From Sphingobacterium sp. N143 (GTDB lineage: Bacteria > Bacteroidota > Bacteroidia > Sphingobacteriales > Sphingobacteriaceae): DNA of 64,000 nt. Of this stretch, positions 55,039 through 64,000 are shown piece after piece (the stretch's first letter is position 1; every line of letters starts with the position of its first letter). Under the pieces are notes generated by a model, which was not told the origin of the DNA, ran no database searches, and worked only from the letters and a program-made list of their open reading frames with translations. Made by a program: the position numbers and the translations under genes. The stretch lies in the NCBI RefSeq assembly GCF_030325625.1, contig NZ_JACAIS010000003.1, positions 124,001 to 188,000 of the forward strand. The letters are read 5' to 3'.

Positions 55039-55668
55039 TTAGAACGGTTGATCCACATCTGATTCTGGTGGTACAAATCGGGTATTGACATCATCAATAG
55101 CTTCCAGAATAGGTTCATGCCCCATTTTCTTCTCTGCTGATGTCAGGAAAACTGGCGGCACCTCTTCAAACCACTGTAGCAAGGATTTTTTGAACTTAGC
55201 GATATTTGCATCGGATTTTACAGCTGATTGTTTGTCTGCTTTGGTAAAGACCAGCATAAAGGGCAAACCACACTCCCCTAACCAATAGCAAAAATCAAGG
55301 TCAATTTTCTGCGGTTCGTGACGGCTATCAATCAGTACAAACACACACTGTAGGTTATCTCTATGGGTAAGATATCTTCGAATGAATTTTTCCCATTCAT
55401 GACGGCTCGTTTTGGAGGCTTTTGCAAATCCATAACCGGGCAGGTCGACCAGGTACCAGCTGTCATCAATCATAAAATGATTGATCAACTGGGTCTTACC
55501 AGGCTTCTGAGAGGTCTTGGCAAGTCCTTTCTTGTTGGTCATCGCATTGATTAAAGAAGATTTACCTACATTAGAACGACCAATAAAGGCATATTCGGGC
55601 AAATTTGGTGCAGGCAATTTATCAACTCTGGTGTTACTACACACGAATTCGGCTTTTTTTACTTCCAT
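55039..55668 (-). CDS. engB: ribosome biogenesis GTPase EngB/YsxC
   Basis: A 209-residue GTPase involved in large-subunit assembly. The G1 loop is GRSNVGKSSL (about residues 30-39), G2/G3 are QKPGKTQLINHF and DLPGYGFA, and G4 is TKAD. A promoter TTG-N20-TACCTTTG lies directly before it, ending 5 bases from the ATG, so the mRNA is probably leaderless or nearly so. Confidence 0.95.
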   Translation of the reverse strand: MEVKKAEFVCSNTRVDKLPAPNLPEYAFIGRSNVGKSSLINAMTNKKGLAKTSQKPGKTQLINHFMIDDSWYLVDLPGYGFAKASKTSRHEWEKFIRRYLTHRDNLQCVFVLIDSRHEPQKIDLDFCYWLGECGLPFMLVFTKADKQSAVKSDANIAKFKKSLLQWFEEVPPVFLTSAEKKMGHEPILEAIDDVNTRFVPPESDVDQPF

Positions 55669-55673
55669 AGAGA

Positions 55674-55704
55674 CAAAGGTACATTAAATGAATCCGTTTG
55701 GCAA
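55674..55704 (-). promoter_or_regulatory. engB promoter, likely leaderless
   Basis: On the minus strand TTG (55702-55704), 20 bases, then TACCTTTG (55674-55681). The -7 element ends only 5 bases before the start codon. Confidence 0.6.
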
Positions 55705-55791
55705 GGTTGCCAGATTCTATTCCACAAAAAACTTAGTTTAACCTGTAACATTTTAGGACATTGGCGTACTAATAGTCCATATAAACTATTG

Positions 55792-55799
55792 TATCTTTG
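55792..55799 (+). promoter_or_regulatory. -7 element of the ABC exporter operon
   Basis: TATCTTTG, an exact TAnnTTTG, 56 bases before the ATP-binding protein start. Confidence 0.5.
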
Positions 55800-55854
55800 A
55801 TAGGGAACAACAGGTTCACGCTTTCTCAAAGAACGATTTAATTAAACCTTAAAA

Positions 55855-56793
55855 ATGATGTTACTCGAAATCAATCATGTCACCAAGGATTACGCCAATC
55901 ACCGAGCTTTGGACGATGTTTCAATCCAGGTTCCAAAAGGCAAAATTTTTGGATTGCTGGGACCAAATGGTGCGGGCAAAACATCCCTGATCCGTATAAT
56001 AAACCAGATTACTGCGCCCGATTCTGGGGAAATCCGATTTAATGGTTCGCCCTTGGGGCCACAACATATTGCACAGATTGGCTACCTCCCGGAAGAACGG
56101 GGCTTATACAAAAAGATGAAAATTGGCGACCAAATGCTGTACTTGGCCCAACTGAAGGGCTTATCCAAAACAGAAGCACGCCAGCGGATACAGGAATGGT
56201 GCGAAAGGTTGGGCATTGTCTCCTGGTTGGACAAAAAGATTGAAGACCTCAGCAAGGGGATGCAGCAAAAAGTGCAATTTGTCGCTACCGTGATCCACCG
56301 GCCTCAATTGATCATCCTGGATGAACCATTTTCAGGCTTTGACCCCGTAAATGCCAATATTATTCGCGAACAGATCCTGAGGCTGAATGCCGAAGGTGCA
56401 ACCATCATTTTTTCTACACATCGCATGGAAACCGTAGAAGAGCTTTGCGATAACATCGCCCTCATACACCGGTCAAAGAAAATCCTCGATGGACCAGTCC
56501 AGGCCATTAAGCAGCAATATAGAAATCAGACCTATAGCCTGGAATTTAGCTCGCATGAGGAAAACCTCGACATATCCAACCAGCACTTATATCAGCTAGT
56601 CGAATCTACCCGGTCGGACAACACCTATAGAACTACAATCCAGCTAAACGATAGTATTGACATCAATCAAGTATTAACCTATCTTTTGCCCAAGGTCCAG
56701 CTAAATCAGTTGATTGAAATCGTGCCTTCGATGGCCGATATTTTCATACAGAAAGTTACCGACGTTTCACCCTTACCTCAAGATCATGCATAA
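55855..56793 (+). CDS. ABC-2 exporter ATP-binding protein (NatA-like)
   Basis: A 312-residue ATPase subunit. Walker A GPNGAGKTS (about residue 36), signature LSKGMQQKVQF, Walker B IILDEPFSGFD and the H-loop STHRM are intact. The C-terminal extension (from about 215) fits the DUF4162-type tail of NatA and related exporters. It energises the permease encoded next; the stop overlaps that gene's start by 8 bases. The substrate is unknown (sodium, drug or polymer exporters look alike). Confidence 0.93.
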   Translation: MMLLEINHVTKDYANHRALDDVSIQVPKGKIFGLLGPNGAGKTSLIRIINQITAPDSGEIRFNGSPLGPQHIAQIGYLPEERGLYKKMKIGDQMLYLAQLKGLSKTEARQRIQEWCERLGIVSWLDKKIEDLSKGMQQKVQFVATVIHRPQLIILDEPFSGFDPVNANIIREQILRLNAEGATIIFSTHRMETVEELCDNIALIHRSKKILDGPVQAIKQQYRNQTYSLEFSSHEENLDISNQHLYQLVESTRSDNTYRTTIQLNDSIDINQVLTYLLPKVQLNQLIEIVPSMADIFIQKVTDVSPLPQDHA

Positions 56794-58111
56794 AATATTA
56801 CTTATCATCCAACGGGAGTACCTTTCTCGTGTCAAGAAAAAGTCGTTTATTGTCATGACTTTTGCTGTTCCCCTGTTTTTCTTTGCTTTATATGCCGGCA
56901 TGTTCTACCTGACCAAAAAGAGCTTTAAAGATGCCCACATGGAAGTCTTTATCGTTGACCAGCAGGGAGACTTTGGCGCTAACCTAAAGAGTAATAAAAA
57001 TATCACCTATAAAAGCAGCTCCTTGAGCCTTGAGGAACAAAAGAAACGACTGACCCGGGAGCAGGACAAACAGTCTATCCTATTGATCCCCAAGAATATC
57101 CTTTCCACCCAGCGGGCAGAACTAATCACTACAGGCAAGACCAGTTTTGTGGTACAGGAGATCATCAGTGGACAACTGGAAGAAATCATCCGTGAAAAAG
57201 AATACATGGCCAAAGGTATAGACTTAAACATGATCCAGTCCATTAAACCCAAGGTAGAGATTGATGCCAAGGAGATTACAGTCGATGGCGAAGAAAGGAA
57301 CAGCAACACGGCCATTGCCATGGGCATTGGCGTGGGGCTCGCGATCCTGGTGTACCTATCCCTTTTTCTGTATGGTGCACAGGTGATGCGTGGGATCATT
57401 GAAGAGAAAAGTAACCGCATCATTGAAGTGATTATCTCTTCGGTCAAACCCTTCCAGCTCATGATGGGTAAAATTGTGGGAATTGGTATGGTTGGACTCA
57501 CACAATTTATCATGTGGCTCATCCTTACACTCGGATTATTTGTTATGGCCACCACACTGTTTATCAACCCACAGGATATGCAAGAAGTGGCAGCAACCCA
57601 ACCTGGGGGCAGCAATTTGGGCACCGTATCCAAAGCCATGGGTAATAGTGAGTCGGCCTCCATCCTGGCATCTATCCAAAGCTTCAACTTTAGCGAAGTT
57701 ATTGTCTTTTTCTTTTTGTTTTTTATCGCGGGTTATCTGCTCTACAGTGCCATTTTCGCCGCTGCCGGTTCGGCCGTGGATAATGAAACCGAAGCAAATC
57801 AGTTTTCCATGCCGATTACAATGCCCTTGCTATTGACTTATATCCTTTCCTTTGGTGTCATCATCAATGATCCCAATGGCCCAATTGCCACATGGTTGAG
57901 CTTTATCCCATTTACATCCCCGATCGCCATGCTTGTGCGCATTCCTTTTGGAGTTCCCCTCTGGCAGATACTGACCTCCCTGGCTTTACTCATCCTGACC
58001 TTCTTGTTCATTACTTGGGTCGCTGCACGGATCTATCGGGTAGGGATATTGATTTATGGAAAGAAAGCTAGCTTGAAAGAGATTATTAAATGGTTCAATT
58101 ATAAAAATTAG
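56786..58111 (+). CDS. ABC-2 exporter permease (NatB-like)
   Basis: A 441-residue permease with one N-terminal helix (about 20-40), a large extracytoplasmic segment (about 45-170), and five or six C-terminal helices. The cytoplasmic signature GIIEEKSNRIIEVIISSVKPFQLMMGKIVG is typical of NatB/YhaP-type ABC-2 permeases. Start MHKILLIIQREY overlaps the ATPase stop (ATGCATAA), indicating translational coupling. A longer reading from 56714 is a shadow of the ATPase gene. Confidence 0.92.
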   Translation: MHKILLIIQREYLSRVKKKSFIVMTFAVPLFFFALYAGMFYLTKKSFKDAHMEVFIVDQQGDFGANLKSNKNITYKSSSLSLEEQKKRLTREQDKQSILLIPKNILSTQRAELITTGKTSFVVQEIISGQLEEIIREKEYMAKGIDLNMIQSIKPKVEIDAKEITVDGEERNSNTAIAMGIGVGLAILVYLSLFLYGAQVMRGIIEEKSNRIIEVIISSVKPFQLMMGKIVGIGMVGLTQFIMWLILTLGLFVMATTLFINPQDMQEVAATQPGGSNLGTVSKAMGNSESASILASIQSFNFSEVIVFFFLFFIAGYLLYSAIFAAAGSAVDNETEANQFSMPITMPLLLTYILSFGVIINDPNGPIATWLSFIPFTSPIAMLVRIPFGVPLWQILTSLALLILTFLFITWVAARIYRVGILIYGKKASLKEIIKWFNYKN

Positions 58112-58151
58112 CCCATAAAATGATCAAATCCACTGAATGATACCATACCCA

Positions 58152-58198
58152 GGATCATACAAGGCCCGACTGCTTTACAATCGGGCCTTGCATGATCC
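58152..58198. terminator. 18-bp hairpin without a T tract
   Basis: GGATCATaCAAGGCCCGA (58152-58169) pairs with 58181-58198 with one A-C mismatch and an 11-base loop, between the permease and the convergent Mpo1-like gene. No T run occurs on either strand. Confidence 0.6.
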
Positions 58199-58232
58199 TC
58201 CGGGCTTATCACAAGCCTGCCAAAGATAGATA

Positions 58233-58763
58233 CTAGTATCGAATATGGAATCTTTTTAATACAAAGTGCCAGAGCCAAATTGGGCCTATCATCAAAAACT
58301 GCAGAAACTGCTTACCTGTGATCTCCTTTTTTTCTTTGCCTTTGCCCAAGTACAAGGCTACGATAGAAAGCAGCGCAATAGCCAGGCATACCCATAGCAC
58401 AGCCGGGCCACCATTTTTCTGTACATATTCCAGTTGAACGATAAAATAGCTCATCGCACCTATTGAAAACAGTATGGCATAAGACAAGGTGGCAGATAGC
58501 TTCAGATAAAGATAGATCACAATGGCGATGAAGAAAGAGCCCCAATTCAAAAAGGTATGCCAGTTGAGCTTGACCAAGAAATCAAATTGTGGAAATGGAA
58601 TCATCCAGATACATCCCATCACACCAAAAAATAAAAGTGGTAAAAAGATCACTTGAATAATACGGTTGGTCGGGTCTTGGAAATTGGCATCAAGTTCCTC
58701 AAAATATCGATCTACAGGACGCTGTGGCTCCGTCTCCTGGGCTTTCTTCTTTAGTTGTTTCAT
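58233..58763 (-). CDS. Mpo1-like (DUF962) membrane protein, probably lacking catalytic His
   Basis: A 176-residue protein with about four hydrophobic helices. The segment RPVDRYFEELDANFQDPTNRIIQVIFLPLLFFG resembles the Mpo1/YGL010w family, whose yeast member is an Fe(II) dioxygenase acting on 2-hydroxy fatty acids from phytosphingosine. Typical members have His in the HxNPxNxxIH motif; here those positions read FQDPTNRIIQ, so both His residues are missing. The terminal MIGPIWLWHF segment is family-like. The link is moderately confident and activity is doubtful. Confidence 0.55.
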   Translation of the reverse strand: MKQLKKKAQETEPQRPVDRYFEELDANFQDPTNRIIQVIFLPLLFFGVMGCIWMIPFPQFDFLVKLNWHTFLNWGSFFIAIVIYLYLKLSATLSYAILFSIGAMSYFIVQLEYVQKNGGPAVLWVCLAIALLSIVALYLGKGKEKKEITGKQFLQFLMIGPIWLWHFVLKRFHIRY

Positions 58764-58960
58764 TCGGCAAATTTAACAAATATTGATCATGACTGATCGA
58801 TATGAGGGGATAATATTCTTCATTTTTAATCTTCTTGTTGTCATTATATGCTAAACCAAACTATCTTTTGGTTACAGGGATCTAATGGAGTTCTTCAATA
58901 AGTAAGATCAGCTGTACTGGCTGGACAACTGCGCGCGTTGGCTCCCTGTTAGCATAACTA

Positions 58961-58993
58961 AAAAGGCTCCGGAACAATCTCCCGGAGCCTTTT
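58961..58993 (-). terminator. terminator of rny
   Basis: AAAAGGCTCCGG (58961-58972) and CCGGAGCCTTTT (58982-58993) are exact complements; on the minus strand T4 follows. A small AACCAAA/TTTGGTT hairpin lies further on at 58854-58873. Confidence 0.85.
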
Positions 58994-59011
58994 ACAACAA
59001 TATGATTTCGC

Positions 59012-60565
59012 CTATTTAGCGTAAGAAACGGATCTGGTCTCCCGGATAACCGTGACTTTAATCTGTCCCGGATAGGTCATTTCAGTCTGTATACGATTGG
59101 AAATATCTGCAGCCAATATTTCTGACTGCGCATCAGATACTTTCTCACTCTCCACGATGACACGTAATTCACGTCCTGCCTGTATCGCAAATGTTTTCTC
59201 GACACCAGGATAAGATAAAGCCAAGTCTTCGAGTTCTTTCAGGCGTTTAATATAACTTTCAACCACTTCACGACGGGCACCCGGACGGGCACCTGAGATG
59301 GCGTCACAAGCCTGTACGATCGGAGAGATCAATGCTGTCATCTCAATTTCATCGTGGTGCGCACCAATGGCATTACAAACATCAGGATGTTCTTTATATT
59401 TTTCGGCCAATTGCATTCCCAGAATAGCGTGCGGCAGTTCTGGATTATCATCGGGCACCTTACCGATATCATGCAATAAACCAGCACGTTTAGCATGCTT
59501 AACATTCAAGCCTAATTCAGCAGCCATCGTCGCAGCAAAATTAGCCACTTCACGAGAGTGCTGTAGCAGGTTCTGACCATAGGACGAACGATATCGCATA
59601 CGTCCAACCATGCGGATCAATTCAGGATGTAAACCATGGATTCCTAAGTCAATAGCCGTACGTTCACCGATCTCAACAATCTCATCTTCGATCTGTGTAC
59701 GGGTTTTGGCTACGACCTCCTCAATCCGTGCCGGGTGGATACGGCCATCTGTGACCAAACGGTGCAGTGCCAAACGTGCGATCTCACGGCGCACAGGATC
59801 GAAACCCGAAAGGATGATGGCTTCAGGGGTGTCATCTACAATGATCTCAACACCTGTGGCAGCTTCCAGTGCACGAATGTTACGACCTTCACGCCCTATA
59901 ATACGGCCTTTAATTTCATCATTTTCAATATTGAAAATAGAAACAGTATTTTCTATCGCTGATTCCGTAGCCGTGCGCTGAATGGTCTGGATGACAACCT
60001 TTTTAGCCTCTTTGGTCGCGGTGAGCTTTGCTTCATCCACAATATCCTTGATTTGGATCATGGCCTGCGAACGGGCTTCCTCACGCAATGAATCCACCAA
60101 CTGGTTTTTGGCCTCATCCGCTGTAACACCGGCAATGCTCTCCAATTGTTTGATCTGCTGTAATTTTAAGGTTTCAACCTCTTCAGATTTCTTTTCATTC
60201 AGCTCAACCAATTTATCCAGCTGCTTTTTCTTCGCTTCCACATCTTGCTTATCGCGGTTGATGTTTTCCAGCTTCTGGTTAATGGATTGTTCTTTCTGTC
60301 TCAACGTATTCTCCTTTTGGTTGATGGTGTTGTTACGTTGATTGACTTCCTTTTCATGTTCAGATTTTAATTGAAGGAACTTTTCTTTGGCCTCTAATAG
60401 GCGCTTCTTTTTAATGTGTTCTCCTTCCTGCTCTGCATCTTTCAGTATGCTATTCACCTTATCTTTGGCTTCCTGCTCTTGTTTTTTGAATAATAGAACC
60501 AATAGATAACGACCTATAGCTACACCAACAATCAGAGAAATTATGATATAAATTGCGACGTCCAT
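59012..60565 (-). CDS. rny: ribonuclease Y
   Basis: A 517-residue membrane-anchored endoribonuclease that starts RNA decay. One N-terminal helix (about 3-25), a long coiled coil (about 28-195), a KH domain ([26 protein letters not shown], about 210-270), and the HD domain ([11 protein letters not shown]) with [10 protein letters not shown] upstream. Length is normal. In this strand order it is downstream of zapA and the 6S RNA candidate. Confidence 0.95.
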   Translation of the reverse strand: MDVAIYIIISLIVGVAIGRYLLVLLFKKQEQEAKDKVNSILKDAEQEGEHIKKKRLLEAKEKFLQLKSEHEKEVNQRNNTINQKENTLRQKEQSINQKLENINRDKQDVEAKKKQLDKLVELNEKKSEEVETLKLQQIKQLESIAGVTADEAKNQLVDSLREEARSQAMIQIKDIVDEAKLTATKEAKKVVIQTIQRTATESAIENTVSIFNIENDEIKGRIIGREGRNIRALEAATGVEIIVDDTPEAIILSGFDPVRREIARLALHRLVTDGRIHPARIEEVVAKTRTQIEDEIVEIGERTAIDLGIHGLHPELIRMVGRMRYRSSYGQNLLQHSREVANFAATMAAELGLNVKHAKRAGLLHDIGKVPDDNPELPHAILGMQLAEKYKEHPDVCNAIGAHHDEIEMTALISPIVQACDAISGARPGARREVVESYIKRLKELEDLALSYPGVEKTFAIQAGRELRVIVESEKVSDAQSEILAADISNRIQTEMTYPGQIKVTVIRETRSVSYAK

Positions 60566-60670
60566 GTATGTATAATTGTATAATATATGTTGTTTTTATT
60601 AATTATTAAATTTCAATAGATAAAGACCTTTTTCATCGCTTCAAAACATCCCTATGATGATTTTCCACTC

Positions 60671-60850
60671 AAAAAAAAACCGCAATTAAATTTAAACAGG
60701 TCTCATGTATTATTAAACTTCGTGATTACATAATTAGGCTTAGATTATGACCCAGATGGCTTTCGCAAAATGGCCTCTATCTTTTTGTGCCTGTAATATT
60801 GAAGCGTTAAGTTTAAAATAGTGACAACCCGAATTTAATTGCGGCAAATT
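60671..60850 (-). ncRNA. ssrS: candidate 6S RNA
   Basis: On the minus strand a transcript of about 175 nt has ends that pair perfectly: CCGCAATTAAATT (5', 60832-60844) with AATTTAATTGCGG (3', 60680-60692), then T9 (60671-60679). Internal pairs keep a rod-like shape with open stretches: CGGGTT/GACCTG, TTAAACTT/AAGTTTAA, TTACA/TGTAA and an apical GGC/GCC hairpin. A long closed rod with a central bubble, a terminator, and a position just after zapA all match 6S RNA (zapA-ssrS in E. coli). The remaining bases up to 60566 are AT-rich with no further feature. Sequence identity is not verified. Confidence 0.55.
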
Positions 60851-60885
60851 CGTCGTTTTAAGCTCTAAATATAAAGAACGTAAAT

Positions 60886-61176
60886 TTATTTATTAAAGAA
60901 ATCCGTCAACAACTGATCAAGTTCCTGTACTGAATTTTCAAGCCCTACCTCGTGGTTTTGGGATTGCCGCTCCGCGTTTAACATACGCGTAGCAAATTGC
61001 AGCACACACATGGACAACAAATCCTGCTTATCTCTCACAGTATAGTTTTCCTGTAATTCCTTTACTTTTTCATTTATCAATTTCGCAGCATGTCGAATCA
61101 CTTCTTCCTCCGCACTTTCAACACGAAGGGGGTAAACACGATCTGCGATATTTATTTTTATGGAAATCTCTCCCAT
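60886..61176 (-). CDS. zapA: cell division protein ZapA
   Basis: A 96-residue FtsZ-ring-associated protein. The N-terminal beta-rich head (ISIKINIADRVYPLRVESAEEEVIRHAAKLINEKV) and the C-terminal coiled coil (about 50-96) fit the family. It bundles FtsZ protofilaments at midcell. It lies in the pheT-coiled-coil-zapA-rny order common in Bacteroidota. Confidence 0.9.
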   Translation of the reverse strand: MGEISIKINIADRVYPLRVESAEEEVIRHAAKLINEKVKELQENYTVRDKQDLLSMCVLQFATRMLNAERQSQNHEVGLENSVQELDQLLTDFFNK

Positions 61177-61231
61177 TTCTTTGAGCTTTTTAACGTTGTA
61201 TTAGTTTGAATGCAATACCTGCAATACCCAA

Positions 61232-61537
61232 CTACTTCAACAAACTAATACACTTGTCTATTTCCCGCACAAAATCGTTAATTTTTTGTTTTGTGTCAAG
61301 TATTTTTTCATTAATTGCTTCCTTATCCGTTTCTGAATCTAAAGTACGGGCGACCGCCAATGCTTTAACTTTCTCTTCCAATTGCTTGCTTTTATCATTG
61401 CTTGCATCGAAAGCCACTTTTAAGGATTGCACCTCTAATTTAAGCAAATCATTTTCTTCTTGCAAGACTTCGCACATTTGAATTAAGTTTTTCGTTTTCT
61501 CAACGATCAGATTCATTTGTGAAGACAATGTTGCCAT
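61232..61537 (-). CDS. small coiled-coil protein (ZapB-like position)
   Basis: A 101-residue protein that is almost all heptad-like coiled coil (LQEENDLLKLEVQSLKVAF, residues about 25-43, and on to the end). It sits between pheT and zapA, so an involvement in division is plausible, but similarity to ZapB is by shape only. No membrane segment or other domain is seen. Confidence 0.75.
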   Translation of the reverse strand: MATLSSQMNLIVEKTKNLIQMCEVLQEENDLLKLEVQSLKVAFDASNDKSKQLEEKVKALAVARTLDSETDKEAINEKILDTKQKINDFVREIDKCISLLK

Positions 61538-61577
61538 AATATAAAGTGAATATTATCAATTAATGTTGTTTCTCTAG

Positions 61578-63974
61578 TTAACCACGCACTTCTGCATTTA
61601 GTTCCTTCTCAAAATTAACAATTAATTTTTGAACTATCGCATCAATTTGTTTATCGGTCAGTGTTTTTTCTTCGTCCTGTAAGATAAAGCTCAGAGCATA
61701 AGACTTTTTCCCAGCTGGAATTTTATCACCTTTATACACGTCAAATACATTTACGTCCTTTAAAAGCTTACGTTCGGTCTTCTGCGCAACAAACTTTAAC
61801 TTGTCAAAACTTACCTGTTCGTCGATCAGCAATGATAAATCACGTCGTACTGCCGGGAACTTTGAAACTTCTTTATATTGAATGCTATTCTTACGGATGA
61901 TCTTCATCAAGACATCCCAATCGAAATCTGCAAAGAAGACTTGACCTTCTACATCTGTTTTCTTCAAATCAGCGGTAGCGACAGCTCCAAATGAAACCAG
62001 GCATTTCTGCCCCTTCATATAATTCAGGCCATAAGCATAATGCTTGTCAGCAGCATCTTGTAGCTGAATACCATCAATTTTCAGGCGTTTGATAATCGTA
62101 TCGACGGCTGCTTTGAGGTTGTAGAAGTTGACATTGCCTTTTTTGCTGTTCCATTGTTCAGTTTCTTCCTTGCCGGCTATCGCAAAAGCAAAATGCTGAG
62201 TTTCTTTATAACCCTCGCCGTCAAGCGCATAGGTTTTACCAAATTCAAAAAATTTCAGATCAAAATTTCTTCGCTTCTGATTGTACTCAATGGCATTCAA
62301 TACCGAGAACAGCATATTCTGACGCATGGTATCTAGGTCCGAGCTTAATGGATTGAACAGTTTCACTGCCGTTTCAGGTTCATCCGCATAATCAAGCTTT
62401 GTCAATGAATTGGACAAAATCTCACGAAATCCATTCGCGATCAACAAGTCGGCCAATTGATTTAACACCACTTCTTTATCCGGTTTTTCTACCGTATTCA
62501 GGGAGGCTTTGATTTGAGATTTCAATGCAATGTTGTTGTAGCCATAGATCCGTAATACCTCTTCCACCACATCCACTTCACGGGTTACATCGACACGGTA
62601 GGCAGGGACAAGGACATCCAGCCCCTCAGTTGTCTCTGAAGCAACCTCAATACCCAACGCAACAATAATGGCTTTAATTTCCTCGTTTGGAATGACCTGT
62701 CCAATTAAACGCACCACATTCGCATAACTTACGTGGAATGAAAATGGTTTGATTTCCACAGGGTACTCATCTTTTATAGTAGAAGAGATCGTTCCACCGG
62801 CGATTTCCTGAATCAATAAAGCAGCCCGCTTCAAGGCTTCAACAGTAATATGAGGATCAGTACCTCGTTCAAAGCGGAATGAAGCGTCTGTTTTCAGGCC
62901 ATGTCTTTTGGAAGTCTTTCGTACAGACACTGCATTGAAATAAGCCGATTCCAAAAACACATTGGTTGTTTCTGCGGAGACACCTGAATGCGCACCACCA
63001 AAAACACCGGCAATACACATGGGCTTGTCCGTATCTGCAATCACTAAATCCTCGGCAGACAGAGCGCGTTCCACACCATCTAGCGTAATGAACTTCTCTC
63101 CTTCTTTGGCTAAGCGGACAAGGACTTTATCACCGGTAATTTTATCCGCATCAAAGGCATGCAAGGGCTGTCCTAAATCATGGAGGATATAATTGGTAAT
63201 ATCAACAATATTATTGATCGGGCGTACGCCAATAATCGATAATTTTTCTTTTAGCCAGTCTGGTGATTCAGCAACTTTCACACCAGTGATATTAATTCCA
63301 CTATAACGTGGGCATGCTGACACATTTTCAACCACAACAGCTGTCCCCACCGCTTCCCCAGCTTTGAATGCCGAAACATCGGTCTTCAATAAGGTACTCC
63401 GGAAATAGGCGGCAATATCTCTAGCAACGCCCAGATGCGAAGCTGCATCGGCACGGTTTGGGGTAAGTCCGATCTCATAGCGGTAATCATCCTGGATATT
63501 GAAATGCTCCTTCACAAGTGTACCTACCGCAACATCTGCCGGCAACTCAACGATGCCTGCATGTGATGTTCCCAAACCGATTTCATCCTCTCCACATAAC
63601 ATCCCTTCGGAGACTTCACCACGGATTTTAGATTTGGTAATTTTAAATGGCTCGCCGGTCATGGGATGGCAAGTTGTTCCTACCGTTGCGACAATTACTT
63701 TTAAGCCGGCGCGACAATTGGGTGCACCACAGACAATATGTAATAACTCAGCAGCACCAATATCTACCGTTGTTACTTTCAGCTTATCGGCATTGGGATG
63801 CTGCTCACAGGTCTTCACCTCACCAACAACCAACCCCGCTAAGCCTCCCGGAATACTTTGTACAACATCCAGAGCCTCTACCTCTAATCCCGTATTTGTC
63901 AAGATCAAAGATAGTTCTGCCGGTGTTGAATCTATATTAACATGTTGTTTTAACCAATTATATGAAATATTCAT
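61578..63974 (-). CDS. pheT: phenylalanine-tRNA ligase beta subunit
   Basis: A 798-residue subunit of the alpha2beta2 PheRS. The N-terminal tRNA-binding (EMAP-like) domain (about 40-155), the B3/B4 editing domain (about 205-380), the B5 domain (about 395-470), the catalytic-like core (about 480-690) and the C-terminal anticodon-binding FDX-ACB domain (about 705-798) are all present. Start MNISYNWLKQHV is the family start; the window ends 26 bases upstream of it. The pheS gene is not in view. Confidence 0.95.
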   Translation of the reverse strand: MNISYNWLKQHVNIDSTPAELSLILTNTGLEVEALDVVQSIPGGLAGLVVGEVKTCEQHPNADKLKVTTVDIGAAELLHIVCGAPNCRAGLKVIVATVGTTCHPMTGEPFKITKSKIRGEVSEGMLCGEDEIGLGTSHAGIVELPADVAVGTLVKEHFNIQDDYRYEIGLTPNRADAASHLGVARDIAAYFRSTLLKTDVSAFKAGEAVGTAVVVENVSACPRYSGINITGVKVAESPDWLKEKLSIIGVRPINNIVDITNYILHDLGQPLHAFDADKITGDKVLVRLAKEGEKFITLDGVERALSAEDLVIADTDKPMCIAGVFGGAHSGVSAETTNVFLESAYFNAVSVRKTSKRHGLKTDASFRFERGTDPHITVEALKRAALLIQEIAGGTISSTIKDEYPVEIKPFSFHVSYANVVRLIGQVIPNEEIKAIIVALGIEVASETTEGLDVLVPAYRVDVTREVDVVEEVLRIYGYNNIALKSQIKASLNTVEKPDKEVVLNQLADLLIANGFREILSNSLTKLDYADEPETAVKLFNPLSSDLDTMRQNMLFSVLNAIEYNQKRRNFDLKFFEFGKTYALDGEGYKETQHFAFAIAGKEETEQWNSKKGNVNFYNLKAAVDTIIKRLKIDGIQLQDAADKHYAYGLNYMKGQKCLVSFGAVATADLKKTDVEGQVFFADFDWDVLMKIIRKNSIQYKEVSKFPAVRRDLSLLIDEQVSFDKLKFVAQKTERKLLKDVNVFDVYKGDKIPAGKKSYALSFILQDEEKTLTDKQIDAIVQKLIVNFEKELNAEVRG

Positions 63975-64000
63975 CTCGAATCTGATTTGATGCACAAACT

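Noticed and set aside
56714..56785. Longer N-terminus for the ABC permease
   Set aside because: It overlaps the ATPase gene and has no membrane-protein character; the coupled ATG at 56786 is better.
1..64000. CRISPR array, intact prophage or insertion sequence
   Set aside because: No regular repeat-spacer pattern, phage genes or transposase genes were seen in the window.

Overview
The window looks like chromosomal DNA from a Bacteroidota bacterium, most likely family Sphingobacteriaceae (Sphingobacterium or a close relative). The evidence is a SusC/SusD pair with a FecR anti-sigma factor and an ECF sigma factor, GLPGLI, DUF5686 and S46-peptidase families, and promoters of the TAnnTTTG type. 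Few genes have a clear Shine-Dalgarno sequence. The genus is an inference. I found no CRISPR array, intact insertion sequence or prophage.

Layout. 1-10.1 kb: a lipoprotein alpha/beta hydrolase broken by a frameshift in a nine-base C run, a TPMT-like methyltransferase, a SulP transporter, a lipoprotein L,D-transpeptidase, fructose-1,6-bisphosphatase, a small unknown protein, a Cu-type P1B ATPase with an unusually metal-rich N-terminus, and a LapA-like small membrane protein. 10.2-10.3 kb: tRNA-Lys(TTT), followed by a GC-rich structured island. 10.7-21.0 kb: a glycan-uptake locus (FecR, STN-containing SusC, SusD, two Cys-type sulfatases, and an ECF sigma factor at the 3' end), followed by a strong candidate small RNA on the minus strand. 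21.5-30 kb: riboflavin synthase, an OxyR-ClC pair, a DPP11-like S46 peptidase, a MalY/PatB C-S lyase, a DgkA-like kinase and small lipoproteins. 30.3-35.7 kb: pyruvate oxidase, a GH123-like protein, an MtfA-like peptidase and a TraB/Tiki-like lipoprotein. 35.9-43.1 kb: a glycogen/alpha-glucan operon on the minus strand (GH31, glgB, glgA, glgC). 43.2-54.9 kb: Dps, a long RluA-type pseudouridine synthase, a DUF5686 outer-membrane protein, a DsbD-like reductase, a cysteine synthase divergent from an Lrp-type regulator, a GLPGLI-PNGase F fusion and a UbiA prenyltransferase. 55-64 kb: EngB, an ABC-2 exporter pair, an Mpo1-like membrane protein, RNase Y, a candidate 6S RNA, ZapA, a coiled-coil protein and PheT.

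How the genes work together. Several products fit harvesting of host or environmental glycoconjugates: SusCD plus sulfatases, a GH123-like enzyme, a PNGase F-like enzyme and an acidic-specific dipeptidyl peptidase. The sulfatase locus carries its own trans-envelope signalling set (STN-SusC, FecR, ECF sigma). The glycogen operon stores the resulting carbon, and fbp sits nearby. OxyR, Dps, DsbD and the C-S lyase/cysteine synthase genes cover oxidative stress and thiol chemistry. The pheT to rny segment is conserved housekeeping, and the 6S RNA candidate lies just downstream of zapA.

Most genes are separated by long symmetric hairpins that would terminate transcription in both directions. The observations most worth checking are the 6S RNA and sRNA candidates, the long imperfect palindrome upstream of fbp, the GC-rich island after tRNA-Lys, the LytTR-like direct repeats before the broken hydrolase, and the GLPGLI-PNGase F fusion.
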